Assembly (NCBI RefSeq): GCF_016458275.1
Contig: NZ_JAEMHM010000007.1
Span: 226,075 to 290,074, forward strand
Direction of reading: 5' to 3'
Source of the DNA: Geomesophilobacter sediminis
GTDB lineage: Bacteria > Desulfobacterota > Desulfuromonadia > Geobacterales > Geobacteraceae
DNA: 64,000 bases
Positions within the stretch are counted from its first letter, which is position 1, and each line of letters opens with the position of its first letter. Below the pieces are notes generated by a model that was given only the letters and a program-made list of their open reading frames with translations, did not search any database and had not been told where the DNA came from. A program made the translations under genes and the position numbers. This document shows, piece by piece, positions 7,713 to 15,814 of this stretch.

Positions 7713-7810
7713 TGGCGGAAGCACATGGGAATCGAACCCACCTGGGAAGTTTCTCACCCCCCACACCGGTTTTGAAGACCGGGCCGCCCACCAGCGACGG
7801 TTGTGCTTCC
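7713..7810 (-). tRNA. selC: tRNA-Sec (anticodon UCA)
   Basis: On the minus strand an 8-bp acceptor stem pairs GGAAGCAC with GTGCTTCC, followed by discriminator G and an encoded CCA. The anticodon loop reads CTTCAAA with UCA, and a long variable arm is present, as in selenocysteine tRNAs. Total length is 98 nt with CCA. Presence of this gene means UGA is decoded as selenocysteine in some mRNAs. selC is a well-known integration hot spot, and an integrase fragment lies directly downstream. Confidence 0.95.
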
Positions 7811-7893
7811 TTGTCGTTCTCTTTGTCGGAAGGAAACCCGAATTATAGGGAGGAATTACCGAATTGGCAACGGGAAATAGCATGGAGCTTTTC

Positions 7894-7922
7894 TTGACAA
7901 AGTATCGCAATTTCTGTATAGC
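7894..7922 (+). promoter_or_regulatory. sigma-70-type promoter for the yggT-divIVA cluster
   Basis: TTGACA and TATAGC are separated by 17 bp, with a predicted start about 30 nt before the yggT ATG. The -35 matches consensus exactly. Confidence 0.75.
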
Positions 7923-7958
7923 ATGGTGGTCCATACATTACCTGTTAAAGGTGCCTGA

Positions 7959-8288
7959 ATGATACTGTTTGCCAATATTCTTTTTGCCCTCGCAAAGATC
8001 GTCGAACTGGCAAGCGGACTTCTTACCGTCTATAAATACCTCCTCCTGGCGCGGGTTATCATCTCCTGGATCAACGCCGATCCCTACAATCCCATCGTCA
8101 ACTTCATCTACCGCGTCACCGAACCGATCCTGTACCGGGTGCGCCGTTACATGCCGAACACCGGCATGATCGACCTCTCTCCCCTGGTAGTGTTCCTGCT
8201 CATCTACCTGGTCCAGATCATCGTCTTCGACACGGCATACTACTATCTCATTTCCTACAGTTCTCAGCTCAAGGTGCAGGGCCCGTGA
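7959..8288 (+). CDS. YggT family integral membrane protein
   Basis: The 109-residue protein has two hydrophobic blocks (LFALAKIVELASGLLTVYKYLLLARVIISW and LSPLVVFLLIYLVQIIVF) flanking the family hallmark INADPYNPIVNFIYRVTEPIL. YggT proteins are inner-membrane proteins linked to envelope/cell-division gene clusters in many bacteria; their biochemical role is poorly defined. It starts behind AAAGGTG, follows a good sigma-70 promoter, and overlaps the next gene by 4 bp, so it leads a yggT-divIVA-yggU-CBS operon, an order resembling the ylm cluster near division genes elsewhere. Confidence 0.9.
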   Translation: MILFANILFALAKIVELASGLLTVYKYLLLARVIISWINADPYNPIVNFIYRVTEPILYRVRRYMPNTGMIDLSPLVVFLLIYLVQIIVFDTAYYYLISYSSQLKVQGP

Positions 8289-8734
8289 AAATAACCCCGA
8301 TGGACATCCAGCAGCAGCAGTTCAAGGGAAAGCTGGTCGGCGGTCTGGACGCCGACGATGTCGATGCCTTCCTGCAGACGGTCGCCCGCGAGATGGAGGA
8401 GCTGATCCGCGAAAACGACCAGCTCAAGGAACGCCTGAACCGCCACCAGGCGTCCCTTGCCGACATGGAGGCGCGCGAGGTGCAATTGCGCGAGACCATG
8501 CTCGCCGCCCAGAAGATCTCCGAAGAGATGAAGGGGAACGCCCAAAAGGAGGCGCAGCTCATCGTCTCCGAGGCCGAGCTCAAGGGGGAGAAGATCGTCG
8601 CCGCTGCGGAGAACAAGCTCATCGGGCTCAACAACCAGATCGCCGAGCTGAAACGGGAAAAGGTCCAGTTCGAGTCCGGCTTCAAGGCCCTTCTCGACAC
8701 CTATTACAAGCTCCTTGCCCTTGGCGATGAATGA
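8285..8734 (+). CDS. DivIVA-domain coiled-coil protein
   Basis: The protein (149 residues, GTG start overlapping the yggT stop) opens with the DivIVA signature: MKITPMDIQQQQFKGKLVGG, then LDADDVDAFLQTVAREMEELI. A long coiled coil with charged heptads follows (ENDQLKERLNRH onward). DivIVA proteins bind curved membranes through the N-terminal loop and recruit division or polarity factors. Its place after yggT matches the layout of division-linked clusters. The C-terminal FESGFKALLDTYYKLL is conserved among short DivIVA relatives. The partner protein is unknown. Confidence 0.85.
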   Translation: MKITPMDIQQQQFKGKLVGGLDADDVDAFLQTVAREMEELIRENDQLKERLNRHQASLADMEAREVQLRETMLAAQKISEEMKGNAQKEAQLIVSEAELKGEKIVAAAENKLIGLNNQIAELKREKVQFESGFKALLDTYYKLLALGDE

Positions 8735-9026
8735 CCTGCCGCTACACGTCACCGAATCCCCAGACGGCATAACCTTCAACGTCCACGTCCAACCCCGGGC
8801 GTCCCGCTGCGAGATCTGCCCCCCCAAGGACGGCGAGCTCCGCGTCCGTCTCACTTCCCCTCCGGTGGAGGACGCCGCGAACAAGCAGTGCGTCGAGCTG
8901 ATCGCCAAGGCGCTTGGCGTTGCCAAGTCCAAGGTGAGCATCAAGTCGGGAGGGAAGTCCCGACACAAAGTAGTGCAGGTGCAGGGTGTGGACAGCCGCA
9001 CCCTGATCACGATCTTCAAGGAGTAG
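8727..9026 (+). CDS. YggU/DUF167 family protein
   Basis: The 99-residue product has the DUF167 motifs FNVHVQPRASRCEI, LRVRLTSPPVEDAANKQCVELIAKALG and VSIKSGGKSRHKVVQV. The family is a small conserved alpha/beta fold of unknown biochemical role, commonly next to yggT. The ATG chosen overlaps the divIVA-like stop by 8 bp, implying translational coupling; an in-frame TTG lies four codons earlier. Confidence 0.85.
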   Translation: MNDLPLHVTESPDGITFNVHVQPRASRCEICPPKDGELRVRLTSPPVEDAANKQCVELIAKALGVAKSKVSIKSGGKSRHKVVQVQGVDSRTLITIFKE

Positions 9027-9031
9027 CGAAA

Positions 9032-9493
9032 GTGAAGGCAAAAGACGTAATGGTAACCGATGTCCCTACGGTTTCGGTCCGGACAACCGTCGCCGAGGCC
9101 GTGGCCGTCTTGAAGCACAACTTCGGGGACGAAAGCTTCATCAATGCCGCACCCGGCCTGATCGTGCTCAACGAGCGCGGCAGCCTCGCCGGAATCCTCA
9201 CCCCGTTGAGCGTCATCACGGCGATGATGGAGGGGAAAACCTCCAGCGGCACCGACGAGGAACGCTGCGCCGCGCTTTGCGACAAGATCAAGTCGCTGCC
9301 GGTCTCCGAGATCATGGAACACCAGCCGATCTCGGTCACCGAGGACGCGGGGCTGTTCGACGTCGCCGATCTTTTTCTCAAACACCGCTTCCAGCGCGTG
9401 CCGGTGGTCAGCGGCAAGAAGGTGGTCGGGATCATCTACCGCTCCCGCCTGCTTTTCGCCATGACCCGGAGTCTCGAAACTCCGGCCGCTTAG
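9032..9493 (+). CDS. Tandem CBS-domain protein
   Basis: Two CBS motifs make up the 153-residue protein: VKAKDVMVTDVPTVSVRTTV...GLIVLNERGSLAGILTPLSV and VSEIMEHQPISVTEDAGLFD...RVPVVSGKKVVGIIYR. CBS pairs bind adenine nucleotides and act as energy or second-messenger sensors. No catalytic domain is attached, so it probably works through a partner. A GTG start 5 nt after the yggU-like stop was chosen because the MKAKDVM-like beginning of a CBS domain falls there; longer versions of the frame overlap yggU. Confidence 0.85.
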   Translation: MKAKDVMVTDVPTVSVRTTVAEAVAVLKHNFGDESFINAAPGLIVLNERGSLAGILTPLSVITAMMEGKTSSGTDEERCAALCDKIKSLPVSEIMEHQPISVTEDAGLFDVADLFLKHRFQRVPVVSGKKVVGIIYRSRLLFAMTRSLETPAA

Positions 9494-9497
9494 CCCC

Positions 9498-9527
9498 TTG
9501 ACAATCCGGGGGGACGCTACGTATATT
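9498..9527 (+). promoter_or_regulatory. sigma-70-type promoter for the FmdB-family gene
   Basis: TTGACA and TATATT with an 18-bp gap, ending about 45 nt before the start codon. Confidence 0.6.
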
Positions 9528-9572
9528 TAGGTCGGATCACGGATTAGATTCCGACAGGAGGTTGATTAAGAA

Positions 9573-9821
9573 ATGCCGCTCTACGAGTACCAGTGCAAAA
9601 GTTGCGAAAATCGCTTTGAGAAACGCCAGAAATTCTCCGATCCCGCCGAGACGGTCTGCCCGTCCTGCGGCGGCGAGGTGGAAAAGCTCATCTCCCAGTC
9701 CGGCTTCGCCCTGAAAGGCGGCGGCTGGTACGGTGACGGCTACTCCAGCAGCAACGGCAAGCCGACCCCTCCCTGCCAGGGTGGCGGCGGTGGCTGCGCC
9801 GGATGCCCTTCGGCAGCCTGA
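9573..9821 (+). CDS. FmdB family zinc-ribbon protein
   Basis: The 82-residue protein begins MPLYEYQCKSC and has the four-cysteine zinc ribbon C8-x2-C11 / C29-x2-C32 (ETVCPSCGG), followed by the family segment KLISQSGFALKGGGWYGDGY and a Gly/Cys-rich tail. FmdB-type proteins are putative regulators or metal-binding adaptors; direct function is not established. It has its own promoter and a strong terminator, so it is a single-gene unit. Confidence 0.9.
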   Translation: MPLYEYQCKSCENRFEKRQKFSDPAETVCPSCGGEVEKLISQSGFALKGGGWYGDGYSSSNGKPTPPCQGGGGGCAGCPSAA

Positions 9822-9823
9822 TG

Positions 9824-9852
9824 AAAAACCCCCGGTGACGGGGGTTTTTTTT
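9824..9852 (+). terminator. Rho-independent terminator after the FmdB-family gene
   Basis: AAAAACCCCCGG-TGA-CGGGGGTTTTTTTT: a GC-rich stem of about seven pairs with a T-run. Confidence 0.9.
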
Positions 9853-9861
9853 GCCGGTAAA

Positions 9862-9992
9862 CACCTTAATGCAACACGATTTTAACTAGGCAGTTTTATC
9901 TATGACGGCCGGTCGAGCCTTGCACCGGCGTGCCTCCGCACTTTCTTCGGGGTCACGCAGTTGCCGGGAGCGCGGCACAAGGAGTCTGATCC
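9862..9992 (+). promoter_or_regulatory. Hairpin-rich leader upstream of folD
   Basis: About 130 nt hold a perfect 6-bp stem (GCCGGT / ACCGGC, 10-nt loop) and a second possible long stem pairing GTGCC with GGCAC just before the ribosome-binding site AAGGAG. The segment CCGGGAGCG recalls part of the ZTP riboswitch core, but the matching partner elements were not found. It may be only a structured leader. Confidence 0.25.
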
Positions 9993-10847
9993 ATGGCAGC
10001 TACCATCATCGACGGCAAGGCAATTGCGGCAAAAATTCGGGGCGAGATCGCCCGTGACACGGCGGCACTCAAGGAAAAAGGGGTCACCCCGGGCTTGGCG
10101 GTGGTCCTGGTCGGCGAGGACCCGGCCAGCAAGGTCTACGTCTCCATGAAGGAAAAGGCGTGCGCCGACGTCGGCATCTTCTCCGACGAATACAAGCTCC
10201 CCGCCACCACCTCCGAGGCCGAGCTCCTCAAGCTCATCGACAAGCTGAACAACGATCCGAAGATCCACGGCATCCTGGTCCAGCTCCCGCTCCCCAAGCA
10301 GATCAACACGGAAAAGGTGCTCGAGGCGATCTCCCCGCTCAAGGACGCCGACGGTTTCCACCCGTACAACGTCGGGCGCCTCGTGATCGGCAAGCCGCTC
10401 TTCCAGCCCTGCACCCCCTACGGCGTCATGGTGATGCTCAAGGAAACCGGGGTGGATCTTTCCGGCAAAGAGGTGGTCGTGGTCGGCCGTTCCAACATCG
10501 TCGGCAAGCCGGTCGCCTTCATGTGCCTGCAGCAAAACGCCACGGTCACCCTGTGCCACTCGCGCACCCGTGATCTTGCCGCGAAGGTCGCCCAGGCCGA
10601 CGTCCTGATCGCCGCCGTCGGCGTTCCCGAGATGATCAAGGGGGCATGGATCAAGGAAGGGGCGGTGGTCATCGATGTCGGTGTGAACCGCGTCGGCGAG
10701 AAGAAACTGGTCGGCGACGTGGAGTATGCCGCCGCAGCGGAGCGCGCCTCCGCGATCACCCCGGTCCCGGGGGGCGTCGGCCCGATGACTATCACCATGT
10801 TGCTTTACAACACCCTGGAAGCCGCGAAGCGTTCGGCGGAGAAGTAG
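9993..10847 (+). CDS. folD: FolD: methylenetetrahydrofolate dehydrogenase/cyclohydrolase
   Basis: The 284-residue product is full length for FolD and carries its signatures: [21 protein letters not shown] with the YxxxK pair (Tyr49, Lys53), [12 protein letters not shown], the NADP loop [14 protein letters not shown] and [15 protein letters not shown]. FolD interconverts 5,10-methylene-, methenyl- and 10-formyl-tetrahydrofolate in the cytoplasm, feeding purine, fMet and one-carbon metabolism. It starts behind AAGGAG and stands alone, followed by a long palindrome. Confidence 0.97.
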   Translation: MAATIIDGKAIAAKIRGEIARDTAALKEKGVTPGLAVVLVGEDPASKVYVSMKEKACADVGIFSDEYKLPATTSEAELLKLIDKLNNDPKIHGILVQLPLPKQINTEKVLEAISPLKDADGFHPYNVGRLVIGKPLFQPCTPYGVMVMLKETGVDLSGKEVVVVGRSNIVGKPVAFMCLQQNATVTLCHSRTRDLAAKVAQADVLIAAVGVPEMIKGAWIKEGAVVIDVGVNRVGEKKLVGDVEYAAAAERASAITPVPGGVGPMTITMLLYNTLEAAKRSAEK

Positions 10848-10877
10848 CAGAAATAACCGGTTCACGTGATTGCCGCG

Positions 10878-10909
10878 GCTGAACTGTGCAGCATGCTGCG
10901 CAGTTCAGC
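10878..10909. repeat. Near-perfect 32-bp palindrome (family C-like core)
   Basis: Arms GCTGAACTGTGCAGCA and TGCTGCGCAGTTCAGC differ at one position and have no spacer. The centre GCAGCATGCTGCGC is the same as the core of the dispersed GGGCGCAGCATGCTGCGCCC repeats seen at 34 kb and 51 kb. It may help end folD transcription, but no T-run follows. Confidence 0.6.
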
Positions 10910-11036
10910 GTGATGTCGGGCGGCCTTGGTGCGACCTCTTTCCTGCTTCCTTGGTTGTGGGATGGGGGCATTTGCAATAAAATGCGGGAACGCCCGGCAC
11001 GGCCGGCGCGATACTTGATTCCCCTGGAGGGATGTA

Positions 11037-11903
11037 ATGAAGGTTAAAAAGGCCGTTTTCCCGGTGGCGGGTCTGGGGACCCGATTCCTGCCGGCTACCA
11101 AATCTACTCCCAAGGAGATGCTTCCCCTCATCGACAAGCCGCTGGTGCAGTATGTCGTCGAGGAAGCCGTCGCCTCCGGAATCGAGCAGATCCTCTTCGT
11201 GACCGGCCGCAACAAGAGGGCGATCGAGGACCACTTCGACATCGCCTTCGAACTGGAGTCGCTTCTCTACGACAAGGGGAAGGATCTCGAACTGAGCCAG
11301 GTCCGGGAGAGCGCCGAGATGGCGAAGATCTTCTTCGTCCGGCAGAAACAGGCCCTGGGCCTGGGGCACGCCATCCTCTGCGCCAAGGAGTTCATCGGCG
11401 ACGAGCCGTTTGCGGTTCTGCTCGGCGACGACATCATCGATGCCCATCCTCCCTGCCTCGCCCAGCTTTTAAGCGTGTACGACCAGTATGCGTCCCCGGT
11501 TCTGGCCCTGAAGCAGGTTCCCATGCAGAATATCTCGTCGTACGGCTGCGTCAGCGGCAACGTCATCTCCGACCAGGTGTTCCAGGTGTCGGACCTGGTG
11601 GAGAAACCGGCGGTGAAGGACGCCCCGTCCGATCTTGCCATCATCGGCCGTTACATTCTCACCCCCGAGATCTTCCCGATTCTTGAGCGGCAGGAGCCGG
11701 GCAAGGGCGGGGAGATCCAACTGACCGACGCGCTGAAGACCCTGGTGAAGGCTGCGCCGATCTACGGATGCAAGTTTGAAGGGACGCACCACGACTGCGG
11801 CGACAAGCTCGGTTTCCTGAAAGCGACGGTGGACATGGCGCTCAAGCGCGACGAGTTCAACGGGAGCTTTGAAGAGTATCTGCGGGAGCGACTGGGATAC
11901 TGA
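11037..11903 (+). CDS. galU: UTP-glucose-1-phosphate uridylyltransferase
   Basis: The 288-residue product starts KKAVFPVAGLGTRFLPATKS, the nucleotide-binding loop of GalU, and contains KEMLPLIDKPLVQYVVEEA, the conserved LGDDIID metal-binding region and QLTDALKTL. GalU makes UDP-glucose from UTP and glucose-1-phosphate for LPS, exopolysaccharide and glycogen routes. A GGAGGG ribosome-binding site precedes the ATG. The gene ends shortly before a long bidirectional terminator and faces the TonB-like gene. Confidence 0.97.
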   Translation: MKVKKAVFPVAGLGTRFLPATKSTPKEMLPLIDKPLVQYVVEEAVASGIEQILFVTGRNKRAIEDHFDIAFELESLLYDKGKDLELSQVRESAEMAKIFFVRQKQALGLGHAILCAKEFIGDEPFAVLLGDDIIDAHPPCLAQLLSVYDQYASPVLALKQVPMQNISSYGCVSGNVISDQVFQVSDLVEKPAVKDAPSDLAIIGRYILTPEIFPILERQEPGKGGEIQLTDALKTLVKAAPIYGCKFEGTHHDCGDKLGFLKATVDMALKRDEFNGSFEEYLRERLGY

Positions 11904-11956
11904 GGCGGTGGGCAGTGAGCAATGAGCAGTTGCTGGTAGAACTTCGATAGCTTCAA

Positions 11957-12004
11957 AGAGAAGGGGACTGATACCGTTGGTGTCAGTCCCCTTCTCTCTT
12001 TTTG
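11957..12004 (+). terminator. Bidirectional terminator between galU and the TonB-like gene
   Basis: Perfect 15-bp stem AGAGAAGGGGACTGA / TCAGTCCCCTTCTCT with an 11-nt loop, followed by CTTTTT; the reverse strand also offers a weak T-rich flank, so both converging genes can use it. Confidence 0.9.
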
Positions 12005-12042
12005 CCTTTTGCGCATTGCTCATGGCAACCTGCTCATTGCCA

Positions 12043-13122
12043 TCACTCCCACCGGTTGGTGATGACACCGCCTTCGCCGACGCGGAAGACGAAGATCAGG
12101 TTGAGCTGGTCGTGCTCCCACTTGCGCGGCAGCGGCCCGGGATACCCCGCGGTGCGCGACGCGGTGGCGGCAAGCTCGTCGAGTACCCGGTTCCCGCTCG
12201 ACTCGAGTTGCCTGATGTCGACGACGTTTCCTTCCCGGTTGAAGGTGATGGTGAGGATGGTAATCCCTTTCCCGATGCCGAGGTTCCACGGGGTGATCGC
12301 GTTGAGCCGGTCCCGCAGCAGGTTCCGGAAGCGGTAGGCGAAGGTCCCGATGGTGGGGTCGTCGGTATCCATCAGGCGGGTGTCGCCCTGTTCCGCCTCC
12401 TCGTATCTCTTGCGGTAACCCTCCTCCAGATTCGCCAGGTGCCTCGCGCTCGGGAACAGTTTCGCCAGTTCGCGCTGCTCTCCCCGTTGCGGCCTGAGCA
12501 GCCCCTCGCCCCGCGATATCTCCTTACCGCCGTTTTCCGACATCCTAAACGGGGAGTCGCTCCTTCCGGGGGTCCGCGCCGCCTTGGGCGCTTCCGTTTT
12601 CCCCCTGACGTTGGGGGCGTTTTTGCTCTCCACCGTCCGCTCGCTCTTGTTGAACGCCTTGGGCGCCGCCTCCCTCGTGGACTGGGGGAGCTGTTTTTGC
12701 GGCGGCAGGGTCCGCTGCGGCGCCGGCGGCTTGGGCCGGACCAGCGGCGGTGGCGGCTTCACGGCCTGCGGCTTGGGGAGCGTCACCGGCTTGGGCAGCG
12801 GCAGCGGCTTGGGCAGCGGCTTGGGCGGCTCCGGCTTGGGAAGAACCTTCGGTTTGGGAGGCGGTTCCGGTTTCGGCTTGGGCTTCGGCTTGGGGGGCTC
12901 CGGTTTCGGTTCCGGCTTGGGTTTCGGCTGCTCCTTGGCCTTGAGGTCCTTCGCGTTCGGCAGCGGCGGCGGAAGGTCCGTCAGTTCGATCATCGTGGCG
13001 TCTTTGGGGACCTTCGGCTTTTCGGGCGGCAGGAGAGAAAAGACGCTGTAGGCAGCCACATGGAGCACGATAGAGAGGAAGACGAGGTAGAGAAGTGATT
13101 TTTCTATATGCTTGTCGGACAT
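12043..13122 (-). CDS. TonB-family energy transducer with long Pro/Lys spacer
   Basis: The 359-residue protein has a short cytoplasmic N-terminus, one membrane anchor (SLLYLVFLSIVLHVAAYSVF), about 130 residues of Pro-Lys-Glu repeats (PKPKPEPKPEPPKPKPKP and variants) and a C-terminal TonB-like fold (YRFRNLLRDRLNAITPWN, GITILTITFNREGNVVDIRQ, LESSGNRVLDELAATASRT, AGYPGPLP). Such proteins span the periplasm and pass proton-motive-force energy to outer-membrane receptors. No exbB/exbD or receptor gene is adjacent, so the partner is unknown; a TolA-like role is also possible. Confidence 0.85.
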   Translation of the reverse strand: MSDKHIEKSLLYLVFLSIVLHVAAYSVFSLLPPEKPKVPKDATMIELTDLPPPLPNAKDLKAKEQPKPKPEPKPEPPKPKPKPKPEPPPKPKVLPKPEPPKPLPKPLPLPKPVTLPKPQAVKPPPPLVRPKPPAPQRTLPPQKQLPQSTREAAPKAFNKSERTVESKNAPNVRGKTEAPKAARTPGRSDSPFRMSENGGKEISRGEGLLRPQRGEQRELAKLFPSARHLANLEEGYRKRYEEAEQGDTRLMDTDDPTIGTFAYRFRNLLRDRLNAITPWNLGIGKGITILTITFNREGNVVDIRQLESSGNRVLDELAATASRTAGYPGPLPRKWEHDQLNLIFVFRVGEGGVITNRWE

Positions 13123-13298
13123 CTATCTCCGCCGGAAGGGCTCAGGTATGGAACGCTCTATAGTAACCAGCGCGTCAGAAAAATGCAACGCTGGTGAATT
13201 GTCACCGATCGATAAAGCCGATTTGCCAGCCATCAACTCAGGAACGGTGGGCGTTTCGGCCAAAAAAACACCATTTTGCTGCTCATACCAGTTGCTTT

Positions 13299-13314
13299 TT
13301 TGACTTAGGTCAAA
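13299..13314. promoter_or_regulatory. CRP/FNR-family box upstream of etfB
   Basis: The 16-bp dyad TTTGACTTAGGTCAAA (TTGAC-N4-GTCAA) has the form recognised by CRP/FNR-superfamily regulators. It lies about 95 nt before the etfB ATG. Confidence 0.5.
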
Positions 13315-13315
13315 G

Positions 13316-13376
13316 TATACTGTATGCAATTTATCTAGTATGATTACAGTACAACTTTGCTTATTTAATTACAGTA
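13316..13376. promoter_or_regulatory. Repeated ATTACAGTA / TACTGTA motifs upstream of etfB
   Basis: ATTACAGTA occurs twice 25 bp apart (13343, 13368) and its inverse TACTGTA once (13318), in an AT-rich stretch otherwise unlike the surrounding GC-rich DNA. They look like operator half-sites for an unidentified regulator of the etf operon. Confidence 0.4.
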
Positions 13377-13408
13377 TTAGCTTACTTATTTAGGACGAGG
13401 TTCCTCAA

Positions 13409-14221
13409 ATGCTTGTTGTTGCATGTATAAAACAGGTGCCTGACACCACTCAAGTTCAGATCGACCCGGTAACGAACACGCTGGTCCGGGAAGGAATCCC
13501 GTTCATCGTCAACCCCTATGACACTCATGCAGTGGAAGCGGCGCTCAGGCTCAAAGACGAGTTCGGGTTCCGGGTGGCCGCGATCTCGATGGGGCCCCCG
13601 AACGCCGAAGCGACCCTGCGCCGCGCACTCGCCTGGGGCGTGGACCAGGCGATCCTGCTTTCCGACCGTGCCTTCGGCGGCGCCGACACCCTCGCCACCA
13701 GCCGGGTGCTCGCGGCGGCCATCGAACGGTTGAGCGCCGAGGAGGAGGTCGGGGTGGTGATCTGCGGCAAGCAGACCATCGACGGCGACACCGCCCAGGT
13801 TGGCCCGGGGATCGCGACCCGCCTGGACCTCGAACAGCTGACCCTGGTGGACCGCGTCGAAGCCTTCGATCAGAAGGGGCGCACCATCCGCGTCCGCCGC
13901 AAGCTCGAAGGGCGCCACGAAATCGTCGAAGCGCCGCTGCCGGTCCTTTTGACCGTGGTGCGCGAGTTGAACCGTCCCCGCTACCCGTCGGTCCCGATGC
14001 GGCTTGCCTCACAGGAGGCCGAGGTGCAGGTCTGGGACAACAAGGTGCTCAAGCTCAACGTCGAGGAGATCGGGCTGAAGGGGTCCCCGACCTGGGTGAG
14101 CCGGATCTTCTCTCCGGAGCGCGACAAAGGGGAGATCGTCGGCGACGGCGTCAACGACCCGGAAGGGGCGGCGGACCTCCTGATCCAGAAGATGCTGGAG
14201 AAGGACCTGCTCACCGTCTAG
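13409..14221 (+). CDS. etfB: Electron transfer flavoprotein, beta subunit
   Basis: The 270-residue protein opens MLVVACIKQVPDTTQVQIDP and contains the AMP/FAD-binding segments VVICGKQTIDGDTAQVGPGIATRLDL and the conserved end of EtfB (NRPRYPSVPMRLASQEAEV). EtfBA accepts electrons from acyl-CoA dehydrogenases and related enzymes. The next genes encode the ferredoxin-fused EtfA and a membrane oxidoreductase, so electrons probably pass to the menaquinone pool. The upstream region has an FNR-type box and repeat motifs, indicating specific control. Confidence 0.95.
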   Translation: MLVVACIKQVPDTTQVQIDPVTNTLVREGIPFIVNPYDTHAVEAALRLKDEFGFRVAAISMGPPNAEATLRRALAWGVDQAILLSDRAFGGADTLATSRVLAAAIERLSAEEEVGVVICGKQTIDGDTAQVGPGIATRLDLEQLTLVDRVEAFDQKGRTIRVRRKLEGRHEIVEAPLPVLLTVVRELNRPRYPSVPMRLASQEAEVQVWDNKVLKLNVEEIGLKGSPTWVSRIFSPERDKGEIVGDGVNDPEGAADLLIQKMLEKDLLTV

Positions 14222-14356
14222 GCAGTGAGCGATGAGCAGTCGCAGGTTGCACGATAGCATCTGCACCGGCGGCAGATCGAGTAAAAAGTATGCAAGTTTC
14301 CTTATGTAAGCCTTACGCTTTCGTTACCTATAAAACCAGCTGGAACAGGAAAGTTA

Positions 14357-15676
14357 ATGACTCAGGACGTTAAACCTCCCAAAAAACCGCGCGGCAAGGC
14401 GGTACTGCTGCAGGGCAAGTGCATCGCCTGCGGCGCCCGCTGCCAGAGCGCCTGCCCGGTCGACGCGGTCGAGATGAACGAGCAGGGCGAGCCGATCATC
14501 AATTTCGACCGCTGCATCGGCTGCAAAAAATGCGTCAACGTCTGCCCGGCGAGCGCGCTGGTGATGGAATTCACCGACGAGGAGAAGAAGATCCTCGAGC
14601 AGCTCGCCGCCGCCGGCACCACCCACGAGCCGGAGGAGGACCCGGAAGAGGCCCGCATCAAGAAGCTCCTCGCCGAATACCGCGGGGTCTGGGTCTTCGT
14701 CGAGCAGACCGAGGGCGAGGCCGCCAAGGTTTCCTGGGAACTCCTCGGCAAGGGGAAGGAACTGGCCGATGCGCTCAAGACCGAGCTCTGCGCCGTGGTG
14801 CTCGGGCATGAGGTCGAGCACCTCTGCAAGCAGGCGTTCGGCTACGGTGCCGAAAAGGTCTACCTGCTGGACGCGCCGGTGCTGCGCCACTACCGCACCA
14901 AATCTTACGAGCGCTGCTTCTGCGCCCTCGCCGAGAAGTACCGTCCCGAGGTGATCCTGATGGGGGCCACCGGCCAGGGGCGCGACCTCGCCGGGGTCGT
15001 GGCCACCCGGCTCAAGACCGGTCTCACCGCGGACTGCACCGGACTGGGGATCGACGACAAGCGCAACCTGATGCAGACCCGCCCCGCCTTCGGCGGCAAC
15101 ATCATGGCGACCATCATGTGCGACAAATACCGTCCCCAGATGTCGACCGTCCGTCCCCACGTGATGGCGATGCCCGAGTTCGATCCGATGGCAAACGGCG
15201 AGATCGTCCGCGAGGCGGTCAACGTTGCCGAGAACGAGATCCCGGTGAAGGTGCTGGAGATCCTCAAGGACGGCAGCGGGAGCAAGGTCGACATCTCCGG
15301 CGCCGAGTTCATCGTCTCCGGCGGACGCGGCCTGATGGGGCCGGAAAACTTCCCGATGCTCCAGGAACTCGCCGACGTCCTCGGCGGGGTGGTCGGCGCC
15401 TCCCGCAGCGCGGTCGATGCCGGCTGGATGCCGCCGGACCGCCAGGTCGGCCAGACCGGGAAGACGGTGCGTCCCAAGATCTACATCGCCTGCGGCATCT
15501 CCGGTGCGATCCAGCACCTGGTCGGGATGCAGGACTCCGACGTGATCATCGCCATCAACCGGGATCCGGAGGCTCCGATCTTCGAGGTGGCCACCTATGG
15601 CATCGTCGGGGACCTCTTCAAGATCGTCCCGGCCTTCACCCGCAAGCTCAAGGAAATGAAGGGGAAGAATCAGTAA
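14357..15676 (+). CDS. etfA: Electron transfer flavoprotein, alpha subunit with N-terminal 2[4Fe-4S] ferredoxin domain
   Basis: Residues 20-70 form a ferredoxin module with two cysteine sets: C22-x2-C25-x3-C29-x3-C33P and C53-x2-C56-x2-C59-x3-C63P. The first set has one extra residue between the second and third cysteines compared with the standard CxxCxxC. The rest is Etf[62 protein letters not shown] and [16 protein letters not shown], ending with the FAD-binding [10 protein letters not shown]. The 439-residue length fits a fused EtfA. The fusion occurs in anaerobes with membrane FeS ETF oxidoreductases. It follows etfB by 135 nt. Confidence 0.95.
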   Translation: MTQDVKPPKKPRGKAVLLQGKCIACGARCQSACPVDAVEMNEQGEPIINFDRCIGCKKCVNVCPASALVMEFTDEEKKILEQLAAAGTTHEPEEDPEEARIKKLLAEYRGVWVFVEQTEGEAAKVSWELLGKGKELADALKTELCAVVLGHEVEHLCKQAFGYGAEKVYLLDAPVLRHYRTKSYERCFCALAEKYRPEVILMGATGQGRDLAGVVATRLKTGLTADCTGLGIDDKRNLMQTRPAFGGNIMATIMCDKYRPQMSTVRPHVMAMPEFDPMANGEIVREAVNVAENEIPVKVLEILKDGSGSKVDISGAEFIVSGGRGLMGPENFPMLQELADVLGGVVGASRSAVDAGWMPPDRQVGQTGKTVRPKIYIACGISGAIQHLVGMQDSDVIIAINRDPEAPIFEVATYGIVGDLFKIVPAFTRKLKEMKGKNQ

Positions 15677-15729
15677 CGACAGTAGTCGATGAAAAGTAGT
15701 CAGAGTAAGTGGTCAGTGAACAGAATGGA

Positions 15730-15803
15730 GCTTGACGCTGTACTGCCACCTGCACTGATCACTGATCCTGGTCACTGTCTACTGATCACTGACTGTACTG
15801 AAT
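15730..15803. repeat. Minisatellite-like (T)CACTGATCA repeats
   Basis: Between etfA and the oxidoreductase gene the DNA repeats variants of CACTGATCACTGATC. Similar strings lie at 35222-35275 and weaker ones at 40580-40660. They look like decayed short tandem repeats confined to intergenic gaps; no role is evident. Confidence 0.5.
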
Positions 15804-15814
15804 AGAGGTTACGC

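Noticed and set aside
7321..7791. Full 156-codon frame as an intact integrase-like gene
   Set aside because: Its first 25 codons read through the tRNA-Sec gene and it lacks the catalytic domain, so only the part after the tRNA is kept, as a fragment.
9900..9992. ZTP riboswitch before folD
   Set aside because: Only CCGGGAGCG is shared; the GUGACUGGC-like half and the closing GCCUGGGCA were not found, so it is kept only as a structured leader.
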